Below, one piece after another: positions 36,946 through 47,407 of a stretch of 64,000 nt of DNA. The position numbers were made by a program, and so were the translations under genes. The notes under the pieces are model-generated. The model made no database searches. It was not told where the DNA came from and saw only the letters and a list, made by a program, of their open reading frames with translations. Every line of letters starts with the position of its first letter. Within the stretch, counting starts at the first letter, position 1. Where the stretch lies: contig NC_018632.1 of the NCBI RefSeq assembly GCF_000172635.2, forward strand, positions 868,001-932,000, in the 5' to 3' direction. This DNA comes from Alteromonas macleodii ATCC 27126. GTDB taxonomy: Bacteria > Pseudomonadota > Gammaproteobacteria > Enterobacterales > Alteromonadaceae.

Positions 36946-37182
36946 CTACCAGTCGTCGAATCCGTTTGTATCGCTGTCAAAACTATCGAAGGAACAAGGT
37001 TCGGAACTAGTGTAATCAAAATCACAGCTACTGCTTTCATATTTAGTGTTCTCGATAACACCTTATGGATTACCTTTTATATCTACGCCACCAACCATTG
37101 GTGAGCCATCAACGTTAACAGTCTGCTCTGGCACAGAGGAACTCGCATTGCCTGAACCAAACAGCAAATTAAACAAACCCAT
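36946..37182 (-). pseudogene. Small acidic-tailed protein ORF interrupted by an in-frame TAA
   Basis: The ATG at 37182 has a strong GGAGG five bases upstream and opens MGLFNLLFGSGNASSSVPEQ... for 39 codons to TAA at 37063-37065. The same frame continues without a break for 38 more codons (GVIENTKYESSSCDFDY ... NGFDDW) to a TAG at 36946-36948. The continuation keeps a protein-like, acidic composition ending in Trp, so an intact 78-residue gene was probably here. Codon 40 would be expected as Tyr (GNP-Y-G). Either a recent nonsense mutation, a sequencing error, or readthrough. Family unknown. Confidence 0.6.
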
Positions 37183-37192
37183 ATCTACCTCC

Positions 37193-37217
37193 ATTTGTCA
37201 TTAATCTGCTGACAAAT
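37193..37217. promoter_or_regulatory. 8-bp inverted repeat upstream of small minus-strand ORF
   Basis: ATTTGTCA and TGACAAAT separated by 9 bases, directly upstream of the RBS of the interrupted small ORF. Operator-like. The remaining 280 bp up to hsdM are AT-rich and probably hold the hsd promoter; nothing else is clear. Confidence 0.45.
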
Positions 37218-37496
37218 GTTAATAAAAATGCTAGGTTTTGAAAGCACTTTCGTTGTCGTTAGACGCCTAAGCTGCTTGAGGTTTTAGAGTCGTAATGGTT
37301 GATATACGGACATACAAAACGCCACTTGATTTCAGTTGTGCTCTTATTCGAAATTGTCTTTAAATAGCATATCTAACAGGCAACTTTTTAGTGTCATTGT
37401 ATGCGTCCTTCTTAAATATCCCATCGCTCGTAGCTGCATAAATATAATCATAATTAATTAGTAATACCGTAAACGGAATTACTTCGGGAAATAACA

Positions 37497-39887
37497 ATGA
37501 TAACGAATAACAACTTTTCTCAAACCGCTGCCTTCATCTGGTCTGTTGCCGACTTGCTTCGCGGTGATTTCAAGCAATCCCAGTATGGGCGCGTTATTCT
37601 TCCATTTACGTTACTACGTCGCCTTGAATGTGTGCTGGAAGAGTCAAAAGACTCAGTAGTAAAAGAAGCTGAACGGGTAAAGGCAATGAACTTGCCCGAA
37701 GAAGCTCAGGAAAAGATGCTTATAAGGGCAACGCAAACCACCAATAACCCCGATGGTTTGTCTTTCTTCAATACCTCGCCGATGGATCTCGGCAAAATGG
37801 GACAAAGTGACATCAAGGCTAACCTGGGTACTTATGTTCAAAGCTTTTCATCTGATGCCCGTGAAATATTTGAGCACTTCAAATTCGACGAGTTTGTAGG
37901 TCTGCTTGACGATGCCAACTTGCTGTACAAAGTCGTTAAGAAGTTCGCTACTACAGACTTAAGCCCAAAAAACATATCAAACCACGATATGGGGTTGGTG
38001 TTTGAAGAATTAATCCGCCGCTTCGCTGAAAGTTCTAATGAAACGGCAGGGGAACATTTTACTCCTCGCGATATTGTAAGGCTAACAACCTCTTTGGTAT
38101 TCATGGAAGATGATGATGCGTTAACTAAAGAAGGCATTATCAGAACCATATACGATCCAACGGCAGGTACGGGCGGTTTTCTCTCATCTGGGATGGAATA
38201 CGTGCATGAACTGAACCCCAATGCAGTCATGCGAGCATTCGGTCAGGAACTTAACCCAGAGTCATACGCTATCTGTAAAGCTGACATGCTGATAAAAGGG
38301 CAGGATGTAAGCCGTATCAAATTAGGTAACACCTTATCGAACGATCAGCTACCTGCCGACCAGTTTGACTACATGCTTTCTAATCCACCGTTTGGTGTGG
38401 ACTGGAAGAAGATAGAGAGTGACATTAAAGACGAGCACAACTTAGAAGGTTTTGATGGCCGCTTTGGCGCAGGTCTGCCCCGAGTATCAGACGGCTCCTT
38501 GCTCTTTCTCATGCATCTCATCAGTAAAATGCGAGATACGCAGTCTGTTGATGGTGTTATTAGCAATGGCGGGCGTATTGGCATCATTCTGAACGGTTCA
38601 CCACTTTTTACAGGTGGGGCCGGAAGCGGTGAAAGTGAAATTCGACGTTACATCTTAGAAGCTGATTTGCTGGAAGCTATCGTTTCATTGCCGACGGACA
38701 TGTTTTACAACACGGGTATTGCTACTTACGTTTGGGTGCTAACTAATAAGAAAAAAGACGAACGTAAAGGCAAAGTGCAGCTTATCGATGGCTCAAACCT
38801 CTACGGAAAAATGCGTAAGTCACTTGGTTCCAAACGTAATCAGATGAGTGACGACGATATTAAAACAATCACTCGTGCCTTTGGTGATTTTGAAGTCATT
38901 GATGCTCGCGAAATAGACAAACCAACAGAACAAAAATCAAATCGTGGACGTCAGTCCGCCAATGCGAAACAAGAAGCGCCGAAGACGTTTGCTAGCAAAA
39001 TATTCAATACCTATGAGTTTGGGTATCGCCGCATAACGATTGAAAGACCATTACGTTTATCTTCTCAAATCACCGATGAAGCTATCGAATCCCTACGTTT
39101 TGCTCCCAAACCTTTCAACATGGTTATGCCGCGAATTTACAGTGAATTTGGTTCAGCGTGGAATGAAGAGAATTACGGTGACTTAAGCCAAGTTCAGGTA
39201 GAGGTTCGAGCACTGATAAAAGCAGAATTCAGTGAACTGAAAGAAGCAAATATCAAAGACATACTGAGCAGCAAACTGTGGTTGTTTCAGAAAGCGTTAA
39301 TGGAGAAGGTGCAAGAGCTTCAGTCGAAACTTGCAGACGTTGCAGGTGGTAGAGATAAGCGTTCCGATGACTTTAACCAATTCGAAATCGACTACAACAA
39401 AGCGTTGAAAGCACTATATATCAAGTTTGATGCAAAAGAGAAAAAACAGTTTCTCGATGCCGTAACGACTAAAAATCCAGATGCAGAATGTGTTGTTGAT
39501 AAAGCCCTGAAAAGTGACAAGAAACCGCTCTATGGTGCGTATGAATACAAAGGCCCTGTTAGTAAGTGGAAAGGTAAAGTAGTGTCGTTTAAGCAAGACG
39601 GTGACCTGCGAGATAACGAAAATGTGCCGCTAAACCCAAGCAAAATTACGTCAGATTTGATCGAGTCCTACTTCTTAAAAGAAGTCGCGCCTCATGTTTC
39701 AGATGCCTGGATAAATGCTGATAAGCGAGACGAGAAAGACGGTGAGATTGGCATTGTTGGCTATGAAATACCGTTCAATCGACATTTCTATGTGTATCAG
39801 CCGCCTCGTGATTTAAGAGAGATAGATAAAGATTTGGATGCAGTGAGTGCCGAAATCTTGCAACTGTTGCAAGAGGTGCACTCATAA
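37497..39887 (+). CDS. hsdM: Type I R-M methyltransferase subunit HsdM
   Basis: 796-residue N6-adenine DNA methyltransferase subunit. It has an N-terminal HsdM helical domain ([32 protein letters not shown]), SAM-binding motif [10 protein letters not shown] at about residue 220, and catalytic NPPFG at 296. It is longer than classical HsdM (about 500) because of a C-terminal extension of about 280 residues with coiled-coil content ([17 protein letters not shown]), a feature of one HsdM subgroup. Methylates the host's target with HsdS. The stop overlaps the hsdS start by one base. Confidence 0.93.
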   Translation: MITNNNFSQTAAFIWSVADLLRGDFKQSQYGRVILPFTLLRRLECVLEESKDSVVKEAERVKAMNLPEEAQEKMLIRATQTTNNPDGLSFFNTSPMDLGKMGQSDIKANLGTYVQSFSSDAREIFEHFKFDEFVGLLDDANLLYKVVKKFATTDLSPKNISNHDMGLVFEELIRRFAESSNETAGEHFTPRDIVRLTTSLVFMEDDDALTKEGIIRTIYDPTAGTGGFLSSGMEYVHELNPNAVMRAFGQELNPESYAICKADMLIKGQDVSRIKLGNTLSNDQLPADQFDYMLSNPPFGVDWKKIESDIKDEHNLEGFDGRFGAGLPRVSDGSLLFLMHLISKMRDTQSVDGVISNGGRIGIILNGSPLFTGGAGSGESEIRRYILEADLLEAIVSLPTDMFYNTGIATYVWVLTNKKKDERKGKVQLIDGSNLYGKMRKSLGSKRNQMSDDDIKTITRAFGDFEVIDAREIDKPTEQKSNRGRQSANAKQEAPKTFASKIFNTYEFGYRRITIERPLRLSSQITDEAIESLRFAPKPFNMVMPRIYSEFGSAWNEENYGDLSQVQVEVRALIKAEFSELKEANIKDILSSKLWLFQKALMEKVQELQSKLADVAGGRDKRSDDFNQFEIDYNKALKALYIKFDAKEKKQFLDAVTTKNPDAECVVDKALKSDKKPLYGAYEYKGPVSKWKGKVVSFKQDGDLRDNENVPLNPSKITSDLIESYFLKEVAPHVSDAWINADKRDEKDGEIGIVGYEIPFNRHFYVYQPPRDLREIDKDLDAVSAEILQLLQEVHS

Positions 39888-41278
39888 TGGGCTTTAATGT
39901 CGCATATCCAGAATATAAGCAGTCAGATGAAGACTGGCTTGGAGATGTCCCCTCTACTTGGGAAATAAAGATGATTAAGCATCTAAGCCCAGTAAAACGA
40001 GGCGCTTCACCTAGACCCATAGATGACCCGAAATATTTTGACGATGAAAACGGAGAATATGCTTGGGTGCGAATAGCTGATGTGACAGCCTCTAACAGTT
40101 ATCTCCATCATACTACTCAGAAAATGTCTAAAATTGGCAGTTCTTTGAGCGTTAAATTAGAGCCTAACCAGTTGTTCTTAAGTATTGCAGGTACTGTTGG
40201 TAAGCCTTGTATCAACAAAATCAAAGTTTGTATACACGATGGTTTTGTCTACTTTCCAGATTTAAGTATCCCACACAAATTTTTATATTATGTGTTTGCA
40301 GGTGAACAGGCTTATAAAGGACTGGGAAAAATGGGGACTCAGTTAAATTTAAATACTGATACGGTGGGAAGTATCAAAGTTGCGTTGCCAAAAGACGAAA
40401 TTGAAATTCAGGGTATTATAGATTTCCTAGATCACGAAACCGCAAAAATCGACACCCTAATCGAAAAGCAGCAACAGCTTATCAAGCTCCTAAAAGAAAA
40501 GCGCCAAGCGGTTATCAGTCATGCCGTAACCAAAGGCTTGAACCCTTATGCACCAATGAAAGATTCTGGTGTGGAATGGTTGGGTGAAGTGCCAGAACAT
40601 TGGAGTCCAGCGACTCCAATTAAATATCTATCTTCATTGAAAGGACGATTAGGTTGGCAAGGTCTCAAAGCCGATGAGTATAAAGATGATGGCCCTCATG
40701 TCGTAAGTAGTGCTCATTTTAATAACCATGAAATAAACTGGGGTATGTGCCCTAGAGTTTCTGAAGAAAGATATGAGTTGGATTCAAATATCCAGCTTGA
40801 AAGTGGTGATATCTTGCTAATGAAAGATGGTGCAGCAATGGGGAAACTTGCTTATGTCGATGACTTGCCAGGAAAAGCCTGCCTCAATAGTCATTTGCTA
40901 CTCTTTAGACCCTTGCTAAGAGATGATATTAAGACTTTTCACACCAAGTTTATGTTTTACTTAATGCAAACTGAGCACTTTCAAGGTTTTATTAGAAACA
41001 ATGGTACAGGTGCTACTTTTCTAGGAATTTCACAGCAAGCCATTGGGAATCATCGATTAATCTTGCCTGATTATGAAGAACAACTCTCTATTGCAAAGTT
41101 TTTGGACGAGCAAGTAAGTAAATTAAGCGCACTAGAAAACAAAAAAAATCAGATGATGGCGCTTTTATTTGAGCGACGAGCAGCCTTAATCTCAGCAGCA
41201 GTTACAGGCAAAATCGATGTTAGAAACTGGAAACCAATAGATAATAAGAATACAGAGAAAGTGGAGGTAACAGCATGA
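39887..41278 (+). CDS. hsdS: Type I R-M specificity subunit HsdS
   Basis: 463-residue DNA target-recognition subunit with the usual two-fold layout: TRD1 (about 15-185, beginning at DWLGDVPSTWEIK), a central conserved helix (LDHETAKIDTLIEKQQQLIKLLKEKRQAVISHAVTKGL, about 185-222), TRD2 (about 228-415, beginning VEWLGEVPEHW), and a distal helix (SKLSALENKKNQMMALLFERRAALISAAVTGKIDV). It recognises a bipartite asymmetric site; the sequence recognised cannot be inferred. Overlaps hsdR by 4 bases (ATGA). Confidence 0.93.
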   Translation: MGFNVAYPEYKQSDEDWLGDVPSTWEIKMIKHLSPVKRGASPRPIDDPKYFDDENGEYAWVRIADVTASNSYLHHTTQKMSKIGSSLSVKLEPNQLFLSIAGTVGKPCINKIKVCIHDGFVYFPDLSIPHKFLYYVFAGEQAYKGLGKMGTQLNLNTDTVGSIKVALPKDEIEIQGIIDFLDHETAKIDTLIEKQQQLIKLLKEKRQAVISHAVTKGLNPYAPMKDSGVEWLGEVPEHWSPATPIKYLSSLKGRLGWQGLKADEYKDDGPHVVSSAHFNNHEINWGMCPRVSEERYELDSNIQLESGDILLMKDGAAMGKLAYVDDLPGKACLNSHLLLFRPLLRDDIKTFHTKFMFYLMQTEHFQGFIRNNGTGATFLGISQQAIGNHRLILPDYEEQLSIAKFLDEQVSKLSALENKKNQMMALLFERRAALISAAVTGKIDVRNWKPIDNKNTEKVEVTA

Positions 41279-44200
41279 GCATGGATGCAACTCAGGAACG
41301 GATTTTCCAGGACGATATAATTAGTCAAATGTTGGTAAACGGCTGGCAACTTGGTCAGCCAGAAAACTACAACCGCGACTCAGCGCTGTATGAACAAGAC
41401 GTTCTTGCTTTCATAAAGGAAACTCAACCTAAAGAGTGGGAGAAGTTCTATAAGGTATTCCCAATTGACTCGGAGCGCCATTTCCTTGATGCGTTGGTTT
41501 CTCAGTTAAAAAAAGCAGACATAAATGCGACAGACCAGGCGTCTAGAACTTACGGTACATTGGGTGTATTGCGTCATGGGTTAAAAATTCGTAATGCCCG
41601 TTTTTCTTTATGCCAGTTTAAACCAGAACATGATCTAAATCCCGATACTCTGATTCGGTATCAGAAGAATATTTGTCGTGTTGTGCCTGAGCTGGTATAT
41701 AGCCCTTATGCAACGGCTGAGCATCTTGCTGCGACGGGAAAAGCGTCTAAGAAATGGCGTATTGATCTCGTTCTGTTTGTGAATGGCTTACCTGTATCAA
41801 CACTTGAGTTGAAGTCTGAATTTAAACAGGCTGTTCAGAATGCGATTAAGCAGTATAAGCGAACCCGTTTACCCAAAGACCCAGCTACCAAGAAAATCGA
41901 GCCTCTGCTTGCCTTTAAACGTGGTGCGCTCGTGCATTTTGCTGTTAGTCAGTACGAAGTGTATATGGCTACTAAACTCGCTGGCGATGATACATTTTTC
42001 TTACCCTTCAACAAAGGTACAAGCGAAGGTGGTGCGGGTAACAATATTCCAGAAGATGCAGACCGCTATGCAACAGATTATCTTTGGAACGAAGTGCTAA
42101 CGCCCGATAATTTGCTTAATATTATTGGACGTTTTATTCACCTCCAGATAGAAGAAAAAGAAGACTGGGAAGGTCGTAAGAGCAAAAAAGAAACGCTAAT
42201 TTTTCCTCGCTACCATCAGTGGAACGTTGTCACTAAACTGATTAACGCAGCGGTTGAAGAGGGGACTGGCAATAAGTATCTGATTCAGCATAGTGCAGGC
42301 TCCGGTAAATCCAACTCAATCGCATGGACAGCACACCAGTTATCTACATTGTATAATGCGAAAGGTAATAAGCAGTTTCATTCGATTATTGTAGTGACAG
42401 ACCGCACGGTATTAGACGACCAGTTACAGGATACCATCTATCAATTTGAACACGCTGATGGTGTGGTAGGACGTATCAACAATAAAGAAGGTGATGGTTC
42501 TAAATCAGAAAAGCTTGCTCAGGCTCTGGAAACCTTACAACCCATCATCATTGTTACCATTCAAACCTTCCCATTCGTCTTACGTGCAATTGAAAATTCA
42601 ACATCGCTGAAAGAGCGTAGCTACGCTGTGATAGCCGATGAAGCCCATTCTTCACAAAGTGGCTCGACGGCTCGTCAGTTAAAAGAAGTGTTAATGACGG
42701 ACGAAGCAGACGATGATACAGAATTAACTTCAGAAGACATTCTCGATGCAACTATTACTGCCCGAAAAGGTAGCGCTAACCTGAACTACTATGCTTTCAC
42801 TGCGACACCGAAAGCCAAAACTCTGGAACTATTCGGGCGTTTACCTAATCCAGAACTGCCCGCTTCAAAGCAGAATAAACCGGAAGCCTTTCATGTGTAT
42901 TCCATGCGCCAGGCTATAGAGGAAGGCTTTATTCTGGATGTATTGAAAAACTACACCAATTATCAGGTGGCGTATCAATTAGCACAGAAAATTGAAGCAG
43001 CCGACAAAGAGGTTGATAGTAAGAAGGCGAAGGTCAAACTAAACCAATGGGTGCGCTTGCATGAGTACAATATCTCACAGAAAGTTAAGGTGATTGTAGA
43101 GCACTTCAAAGACAACATAATGGGGTTGTTGGGCGGACAGGCAAAAGCAATGGTAGTAACCAGCTCACGTAAGGAGGCGGTGAGATATAAACTGGCTTTC
43201 GATAAATATGTAACCGAAAAGGGGTATCAATCGATACGGGCATTAGTTGCCTTTTCTGGTGAAGTCGAGTTTAACCCTAACGACCCTGATGCCGTTGCAT
43301 TACTAGATCAGAAGTTCACTGAAAAAAGCATGAACCCTGATTTGAAACAGGATATGCGAAAGGCTTTTGATACCGATAGTTATCAATTGATGCTAGTTGC
43401 AAACAAGTTCCAGACCGGATTTGACCAGCCAAAGCTATGCGCCATGTACGTGGATAAAAAGCTCGGTGGGGTGGAATGTGTACAAACGCTATCCCGACTA
43501 AACCGGACTTACCCAGGTAAGGCTGAAAGTGGCACCTTTGTGCTGGACTTCTTTAACGATCCCCAAGATATTCTTGATGCATTCCAACCCTATTACCAAA
43601 CTGCTGAACTAACGGATGTCACCAATCCTGATATCGTGTTTGAGTTATTTGAGAAGCTTCGTACTAGCGGTATATTCCTCTGGAACGAGGTAGAGCAGTT
43701 CTGTGATGCTTTCTTTACCAAAAACAAATCCAATGCCGCTATCAGCAATATCTGTAAGCCAGCAGTAGATAGATGGCAGAAACGATACAGTTCTGCCGTA
43801 GAAGCCTATTTACAGGCTAAAGAAATGTTCGAGCGTACTAAGAAAACAGGCGATGCTGTATTGATAGCTAACGCTGAAAACAGCTTTAAAGATTGCAAGC
43901 AAGAAAAAGACAGGCTTGAGATATTTAAAAAAGACTTGGGAAGCTTTACGCGTTTCTATGAGTTCATGTCTCAGATTGTGGACTATGACGATAAAGAACT
44001 CGAAAAGCTGAGCTTATATGCAAGACATTTGCGCCCATTGCTGCGGGAGAAAGTCATTGACGAAGATGATATTGATTTAGCAAATGTGGTTATGAGCCAT
44101 TATCGTTTGTCTAAAATTCGTCAGCAGACTATAAAGCTTCAGGAAGACAGCGCTGATTACAAGCTGGAACCCAATAGTGATGTTGGTTCAGGTAAAGCTA

Positions 44201-44526
44201 AGGACAAGAAAGAAGAGTTCCTGTCTCAAATACTTGAACGGCTGAACGAAGTTTTCATCACCGATAACCTTACCGACAAAGACATGGTTAACTACGCATA
44301 CACCGTGCGTGACAAGCTTAGTGAGAACAGCGCTGTAATGACGCAGATAGCGAATAACACACCCGAACAAGCAATGCTGGGAGATTTCCCCAAAGCTATT
44401 GATGATGCCATCCTGAGCAGCGGAGAAGCGCATCAGGAGCAGATGATGCAACTCCTTTCAGACCCAATGAAAACAGCAGCGTTTGCCAGGGTGATTTTTG
44501 AAATGTTGAATAGTCGCAAAGCCTAG
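41275..44526 (+). CDS. hsdR: Type I R-M endonuclease/translocase subunit HsdR
   Basis: 1083-residue restriction subunit. The N-terminal PD-(D/E)xK nuclease has DLVLFVNGLPVSTLELKSEF with Asp and Glu-x-Lys. The SF2 translocase follows with Walker A HSAGSGKSN (from 339), DEAH at 455-458, FTATPK (motif III) and the second RecA domain (VANKFQTGFDQPKLCAMYVDKKLGGVECVQTLSRLNR). A helical C-terminal domain binds HsdM. All key motifs look intact, so restriction should be active. Third gene of a compact hsdMSR operon. Confidence 0.94.
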   Translation: MSMDATQERIFQDDIISQMLVNGWQLGQPENYNRDSALYEQDVLAFIKETQPKEWEKFYKVFPIDSERHFLDALVSQLKKADINATDQASRTYGTLGVLRHGLKIRNARFSLCQFKPEHDLNPDTLIRYQKNICRVVPELVYSPYATAEHLAATGKASKKWRIDLVLFVNGLPVSTLELKSEFKQAVQNAIKQYKRTRLPKDPATKKIEPLLAFKRGALVHFAVSQYEVYMATKLAGDDTFFLPFNKGTSEGGAGNNIPEDADRYATDYLWNEVLTPDNLLNIIGRFIHLQIEEKEDWEGRKSKKETLIFPRYHQWNVVTKLINAAVEEGTGNKYLIQHSAGSGKSNSIAWTAHQLSTLYNAKGNKQFHSIIVVTDRTVLDDQLQDTIYQFEHADGVVGRINNKEGDGSKSEKLAQALETLQPIIIVTIQTFPFVLRAIENSTSLKERSYAVIADEAHSSQSGSTARQLKEVLMTDEADDDTELTSEDILDATITARKGSANLNYYAFTATPKAKTLELFGRLPNPELPASKQNKPEAFHVYSMRQAIEEGFILDVLKNYTNYQVAYQLAQKIEAADKEVDSKKAKVKLNQWVRLHEYNISQKVKVIVEHFKDNIMGLLGGQAKAMVVTSSRKEAVRYKLAFDKYVTEKGYQSIRALVAFSGEVEFNPNDPDAVALLDQKFTEKSMNPDLKQDMRKAFDTDSYQLMLVANKFQTGFDQPKLCAMYVDKKLGGVECVQTLSRLNRTYPGKAESGTFVLDFFNDPQDILDAFQPYYQTAELTDVTNPDIVFELFEKLRTSGIFLWNEVEQFCDAFFTKNKSNAAISNICKPAVDRWQKRYSSAVEAYLQAKEMFERTKKTGDAVLIANAENSFKDCKQEKDRLEIFKKDLGSFTRFYEFMSQIVDYDDKELEKLSLYARHLRPLLREKVIDEDDIDLANVVMSHYRLSKIRQQTIKLQEDSADYKLEPNSDVGSGKAKDKKEEFLSQILERLNEVFITDNLTDKDMVNYAYTVRDKLSENSAVMTQIANNTPEQAMLGDFPKAIDDAILSSGEAHQEQMMQLLSDPMKTAAFARVIFEMLNSRKA

Positions 44527-44567
44527 CTTCTAAAGACGACTAAAAGGTCAGAAAAATTTTTAATTTG

Positions 44568-44596
44568 CCAAAGTCCGTTTTTTTACGGAAGTTTGG
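44568..44596. terminator. Hairpin after hsdR
   Basis: CCAAA-g-TCCGT (44568-44578), a T6 loop, ACGGA-ag-TTTGG (44585-44596). The T-run is in the loop and not after the stem, so termination is uncertain; it could act on the downstream recombinase. Confidence 0.4.
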
Positions 44597-44649
44597 AAAT
44601 CTTAATTGAAGTAACATTCTTGTATTCGAAGCCAGATAAGCCAGACTGA

Positions 44650-46338
44650 ATGCAAGTAACGAGCGCAAATAAAAATCAAGCTATCACGCCACCGAGCGTG
44701 ATGGCTGCTGCTTTGCGTTCGCAGTCGTTAGTAAGTAGCGCTAGTGATATAGCTGAACAATTAAATATCGACGAAGCTGATGTAATAGGTCTTGCTGAAG
44801 ATGGTTACATCAAAGCAATACAATTGCGCTCAGGGAAATGGCTGTTTCCTCCAGTAGACCAAATAGATATTTGGGGAGTTCATAGTATCGCGCATCGTTC
44901 GACCAAGAGCGAAACGCTATCTAACTTTATTAATATTGATCAATGGTCACACGTCACCAAGCCTCCTACTAACAGTATCCAGAATCGTAAGTCTACGAAC
45001 TATGCTGTAAGTGGTTGTCAAAGCTTCTCCAAGCAAGAGTCTATAGCGAAAGCTAAACGGGCCAATACTTCAAAGGGACTCAATATTACCGAGGTATGTA
45101 ATAAGGTTCTAATTGACGAAATTATTGATGCTAAAGAAAAGTTATCCCCAATACCCATCAGCCATGACTCTGTGACAGGTCTAAAACTTGAGTATTCTAA
45201 TAAGAAGAGAAGACTTATTGTTAAAGCTAAAATTCGGGGAAAAAACGATCGTTGTTGCTTGATGGAGTGGGATTTTAATGAAGAAGCTAGCGCCGTTAAA
45301 TTAGAGTCATGTATAGCTAGTTATATTACCGTATTTAAAAAGCTCGGGCGAAGACCAAAAACTGAAGAGTTCAAGCTTCACAGTAAAAAGCTGTCTACAG
45401 TAGGCGACGTAATACTTAACCATTTACATGTAAACATTCTCTACAATCATGGAGAGGGTTCAGATGAGTGGGACACTATAGAACGACTGATCAGGCTTCA
45501 TTTGTCGAAAGATGTAAAGGTGCAAACTCCGAATAAAAAAAATACGGAGATTATAAACTTAATGAAAGAGCCGTTTTGTGCTGTCACAGCGAAGGATTAC
45601 AGCGCATATCTCGATACCTTTAGGGAGCGGGTAGGAGTTCACGATAAAATTGTGTCTAGGATTAAAGCAGCCTTCAATTTTGCTGTAAAGGAGAGGCTTA
45701 TTCAAGGAGAGTACGCCAACGCATTCACATTGGCTAAACGAATTGATAGAGATAGACATATCGAAGTTTCTGAAAACGATATGAAGTCTATATTTAACTA
45801 CCTTGACGACCACCCAAACCAAGACTTCGTTTTTTTTATGAACCTTCAATCATCAGGGCATTTCCGAGACGGGCAAGTAATGAAACTCAAATTTTCTGAT
45901 TTTGACCTCGCACACGGTTTTGTAAGGGTTAAGCCTAAAAGAGGCAAAGAAGTAGCAATTCATCTTCCTAAAGACATCATTGATATGGTGATTGAGCGCC
46001 AGATGCAATTTAAAGCAAGAGGGATTTATGCTGATTATATCTTTCCATCAAACAGTTCGGAAACAGGCCACAAGGCAAACTTTGACCCTTACTGGTATGA
46101 CATGCTTGAAGATTTAAATTTTTTCACCACCGACAACGATGGAAAGAAAAGCTTCAAGTATAGACTACATGACTTTCGGGAAACTTTGCTAGGGAGACTG
46201 TGGGAGTGCGATGACTATACACTTGCATCTGTGCTTGGGCATTTATCACTTCATGCAATCAAGTCGTATAGGAAGGCCAATACCAAGCGAAGTAAAGATG
46301 CTGCTGAGAAAGGCCACCTCAAGAAGTGTGAATCCTGA
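44650..46338 (+). CDS. Second tyrosine recombinase with N-terminal HTH
   Basis: 562-residue recombinase. The N-terminus has a MerR/excisionase-like helix-turn-helix (SASDIAEQLNIDEADVIGLAEDGYIKAIQL, about 35-64, then WLFPPVDQIDIW). A middle region of about 200 residues has no recognised domain. The catalytic domain has Arg406 (GHFRDGQV), His507/Arg510 (LHDFRETL), His531 (LGHLSLH) and Tyr540 (IKSYRKAN), with the standard 9-residue His-Tyr spacing. Weakly similar to the integrase at the other end. It could help excision, act on another target, or belong to a nested older element. Confidence 0.75.
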   Translation: MQVTSANKNQAITPPSVMAAALRSQSLVSSASDIAEQLNIDEADVIGLAEDGYIKAIQLRSGKWLFPPVDQIDIWGVHSIAHRSTKSETLSNFINIDQWSHVTKPPTNSIQNRKSTNYAVSGCQSFSKQESIAKAKRANTSKGLNITEVCNKVLIDEIIDAKEKLSPIPISHDSVTGLKLEYSNKKRRLIVKAKIRGKNDRCCLMEWDFNEEASAVKLESCIASYITVFKKLGRRPKTEEFKLHSKKLSTVGDVILNHLHVNILYNHGEGSDEWDTIERLIRLHLSKDVKVQTPNKKNTEIINLMKEPFCAVTAKDYSAYLDTFRERVGVHDKIVSRIKAAFNFAVKERLIQGEYANAFTLAKRIDRDRHIEVSENDMKSIFNYLDDHPNQDFVFFMNLQSSGHFRDGQVMKLKFSDFDLAHGFVRVKPKRGKEVAIHLPKDIIDMVIERQMQFKARGIYADYIFPSNSSETGHKANFDPYWYDMLEDLNFFTTDNDGKKSFKYRLHDFRETLLGRLWECDDYTLASVLGHLSLHAIKSYRKANTKRSKDAAEKGHLKKCES

Positions 46339-46446
46339 TGCGTACTAGCACAGACCTCATCAATATGCAGAGCATTGAAATGGACTTTTGTTAAAAGTTT
46401 ACTTCTTAGTTAGTAATACGTCTTTTGTACTCAATTTGAAATTTAA

Positions 46447-46469
46447 CGCAGTCCACGAATGGAACTGCG
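46447..46469. terminator. Terminator-like hairpin between convergent genes
   Basis: CGCAGTCC (46447-46454) pairs with GGAACTGCG (46461-46469) with one bulged or mismatched base, in the gap between the convergent recombinase and kwaB genes. Confidence 0.45.
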
Positions 46470-46518
46470 CTTTGCTTAAGAATTTCGATAAGTGAGTAAG
46501 TAGTAAAAACGCAGGATC

Positions 46519-47406
46519 TCAAAGCTCTCTTTTCGAGTTTGTTAAAAATTCATTTCCTGATAAAGGGCCTCGATAAATGTCTTCTAGCAAAAAGTGCATC
46601 ACTTCTTTCAATTCTTTTTTATCTTCAGGCAAGACAATTTTTCCGTTGTTAACACTTACTCTGATATCAGGAAAAGAGGAGGCAGCAGTCGTTATGTCGC
46701 TTACACTATAGGTGTCAAGAACCTGAGAACTTATTATAGAGTGGGCCATCTTTCTTATTTGGCTATCGGCAATGCCCTTGAAGTTTTCTAAATTAGTTAT
46801 TTCAAGCGAAGTGTGCAACGATAGATCATTTAGGTCTTCGTCTGTCGCTTCTTTATAATAATCTGTTAATTCAAAGACCATTCTAGCGTTATGGAAACTC
46901 TTAAATTTGGTCTTGTCAGCCTCTATTATTGCTACCAGCTTATTGTCAATTGTGAACAAGGTATCTGTAGTTTTTACGAAAGTATTTCCTGTCTGCATTT
47001 TGATAATAGGCAATTCTGCTAATGACAAAGCTTGTCGTGAAGTAAATTTTTGAACAAGAACTGTTGTCTGAGAGTTTTCTGTAAAGCCAGAAAATAATGC
47101 TTTTATTGGCTCATCAGAGAAATTAGAAATGTCTAGGTCTGGAAAGGAAGAAGCATTAGCGTTTATAGCATTCACCATTAGCTCTGATTCATCAAGATTA
47201 TCTAGGGTCATTATTTCGTTTGAATCTGGCTTCCAGTCACCGTTAAATGCAATTTCCGTATCAATGCCCTGTTCAAAGCGGATTCGTTGAGTATTAAAAA
47301 TTTCTATCAGCTCGTTTTGAAGTGATTGGTTGACCCTGAGTCTTTTAATCTGACAGCTTCCGCCATCATCCTTAATAAGTGCGAAAAAGTTTTGTTGTGC
47401 TGTCAT
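46519..47406 (-). CDS. kwaB: KwaB-like DUF4868 protein (Kiwa defence)
   Basis: 295-residue cytoplasmic effector of the Kiwa anti-phage system. The C-terminal DUF4868 pattern is clear: ARMVFELTDYYKEATDEDLNDL, IVLPEDKKELKEVMHFLLEDIYRG, and the terminal LTNSKREL. In Kiwa, KwaB works with the membrane sensor KwaA to stop late phage DNA replication and transcription. AGAGGA precedes the ATG. It starts 1 base after the kwaA stop, so the genes are coupled. Intact here, though its partner is frame-disrupted. Family assignment is from remembered patterns. Confidence 0.82.
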   Translation of the reverse strand: MTAQQNFFALIKDDGGSCQIKRLRVNQSLQNELIEIFNTQRIRFEQGIDTEIAFNGDWKPDSNEIMTLDNLDESELMVNAINANASSFPDLDISNFSDEPIKALFSGFTENSQTTVLVQKFTSRQALSLAELPIIKMQTGNTFVKTTDTLFTIDNKLVAIIEADKTKFKSFHNARMVFELTDYYKEATDEDLNDLSLHTSLEITNLENFKGIADSQIRKMAHSIISSQVLDTYSVSDITTAASSFPDIRVSVNNGKIVLPEDKKELKEVMHFLLEDIYRGPLSGNEFLTNSKREL

Positions 47407-47407
47407 T

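Noticed and set aside
36850..37104. Plus-strand 84-codon frame
   Set aside because: It lies antisense to the better-supported minus-strand small gene with a strong RBS and has no RBS itself.
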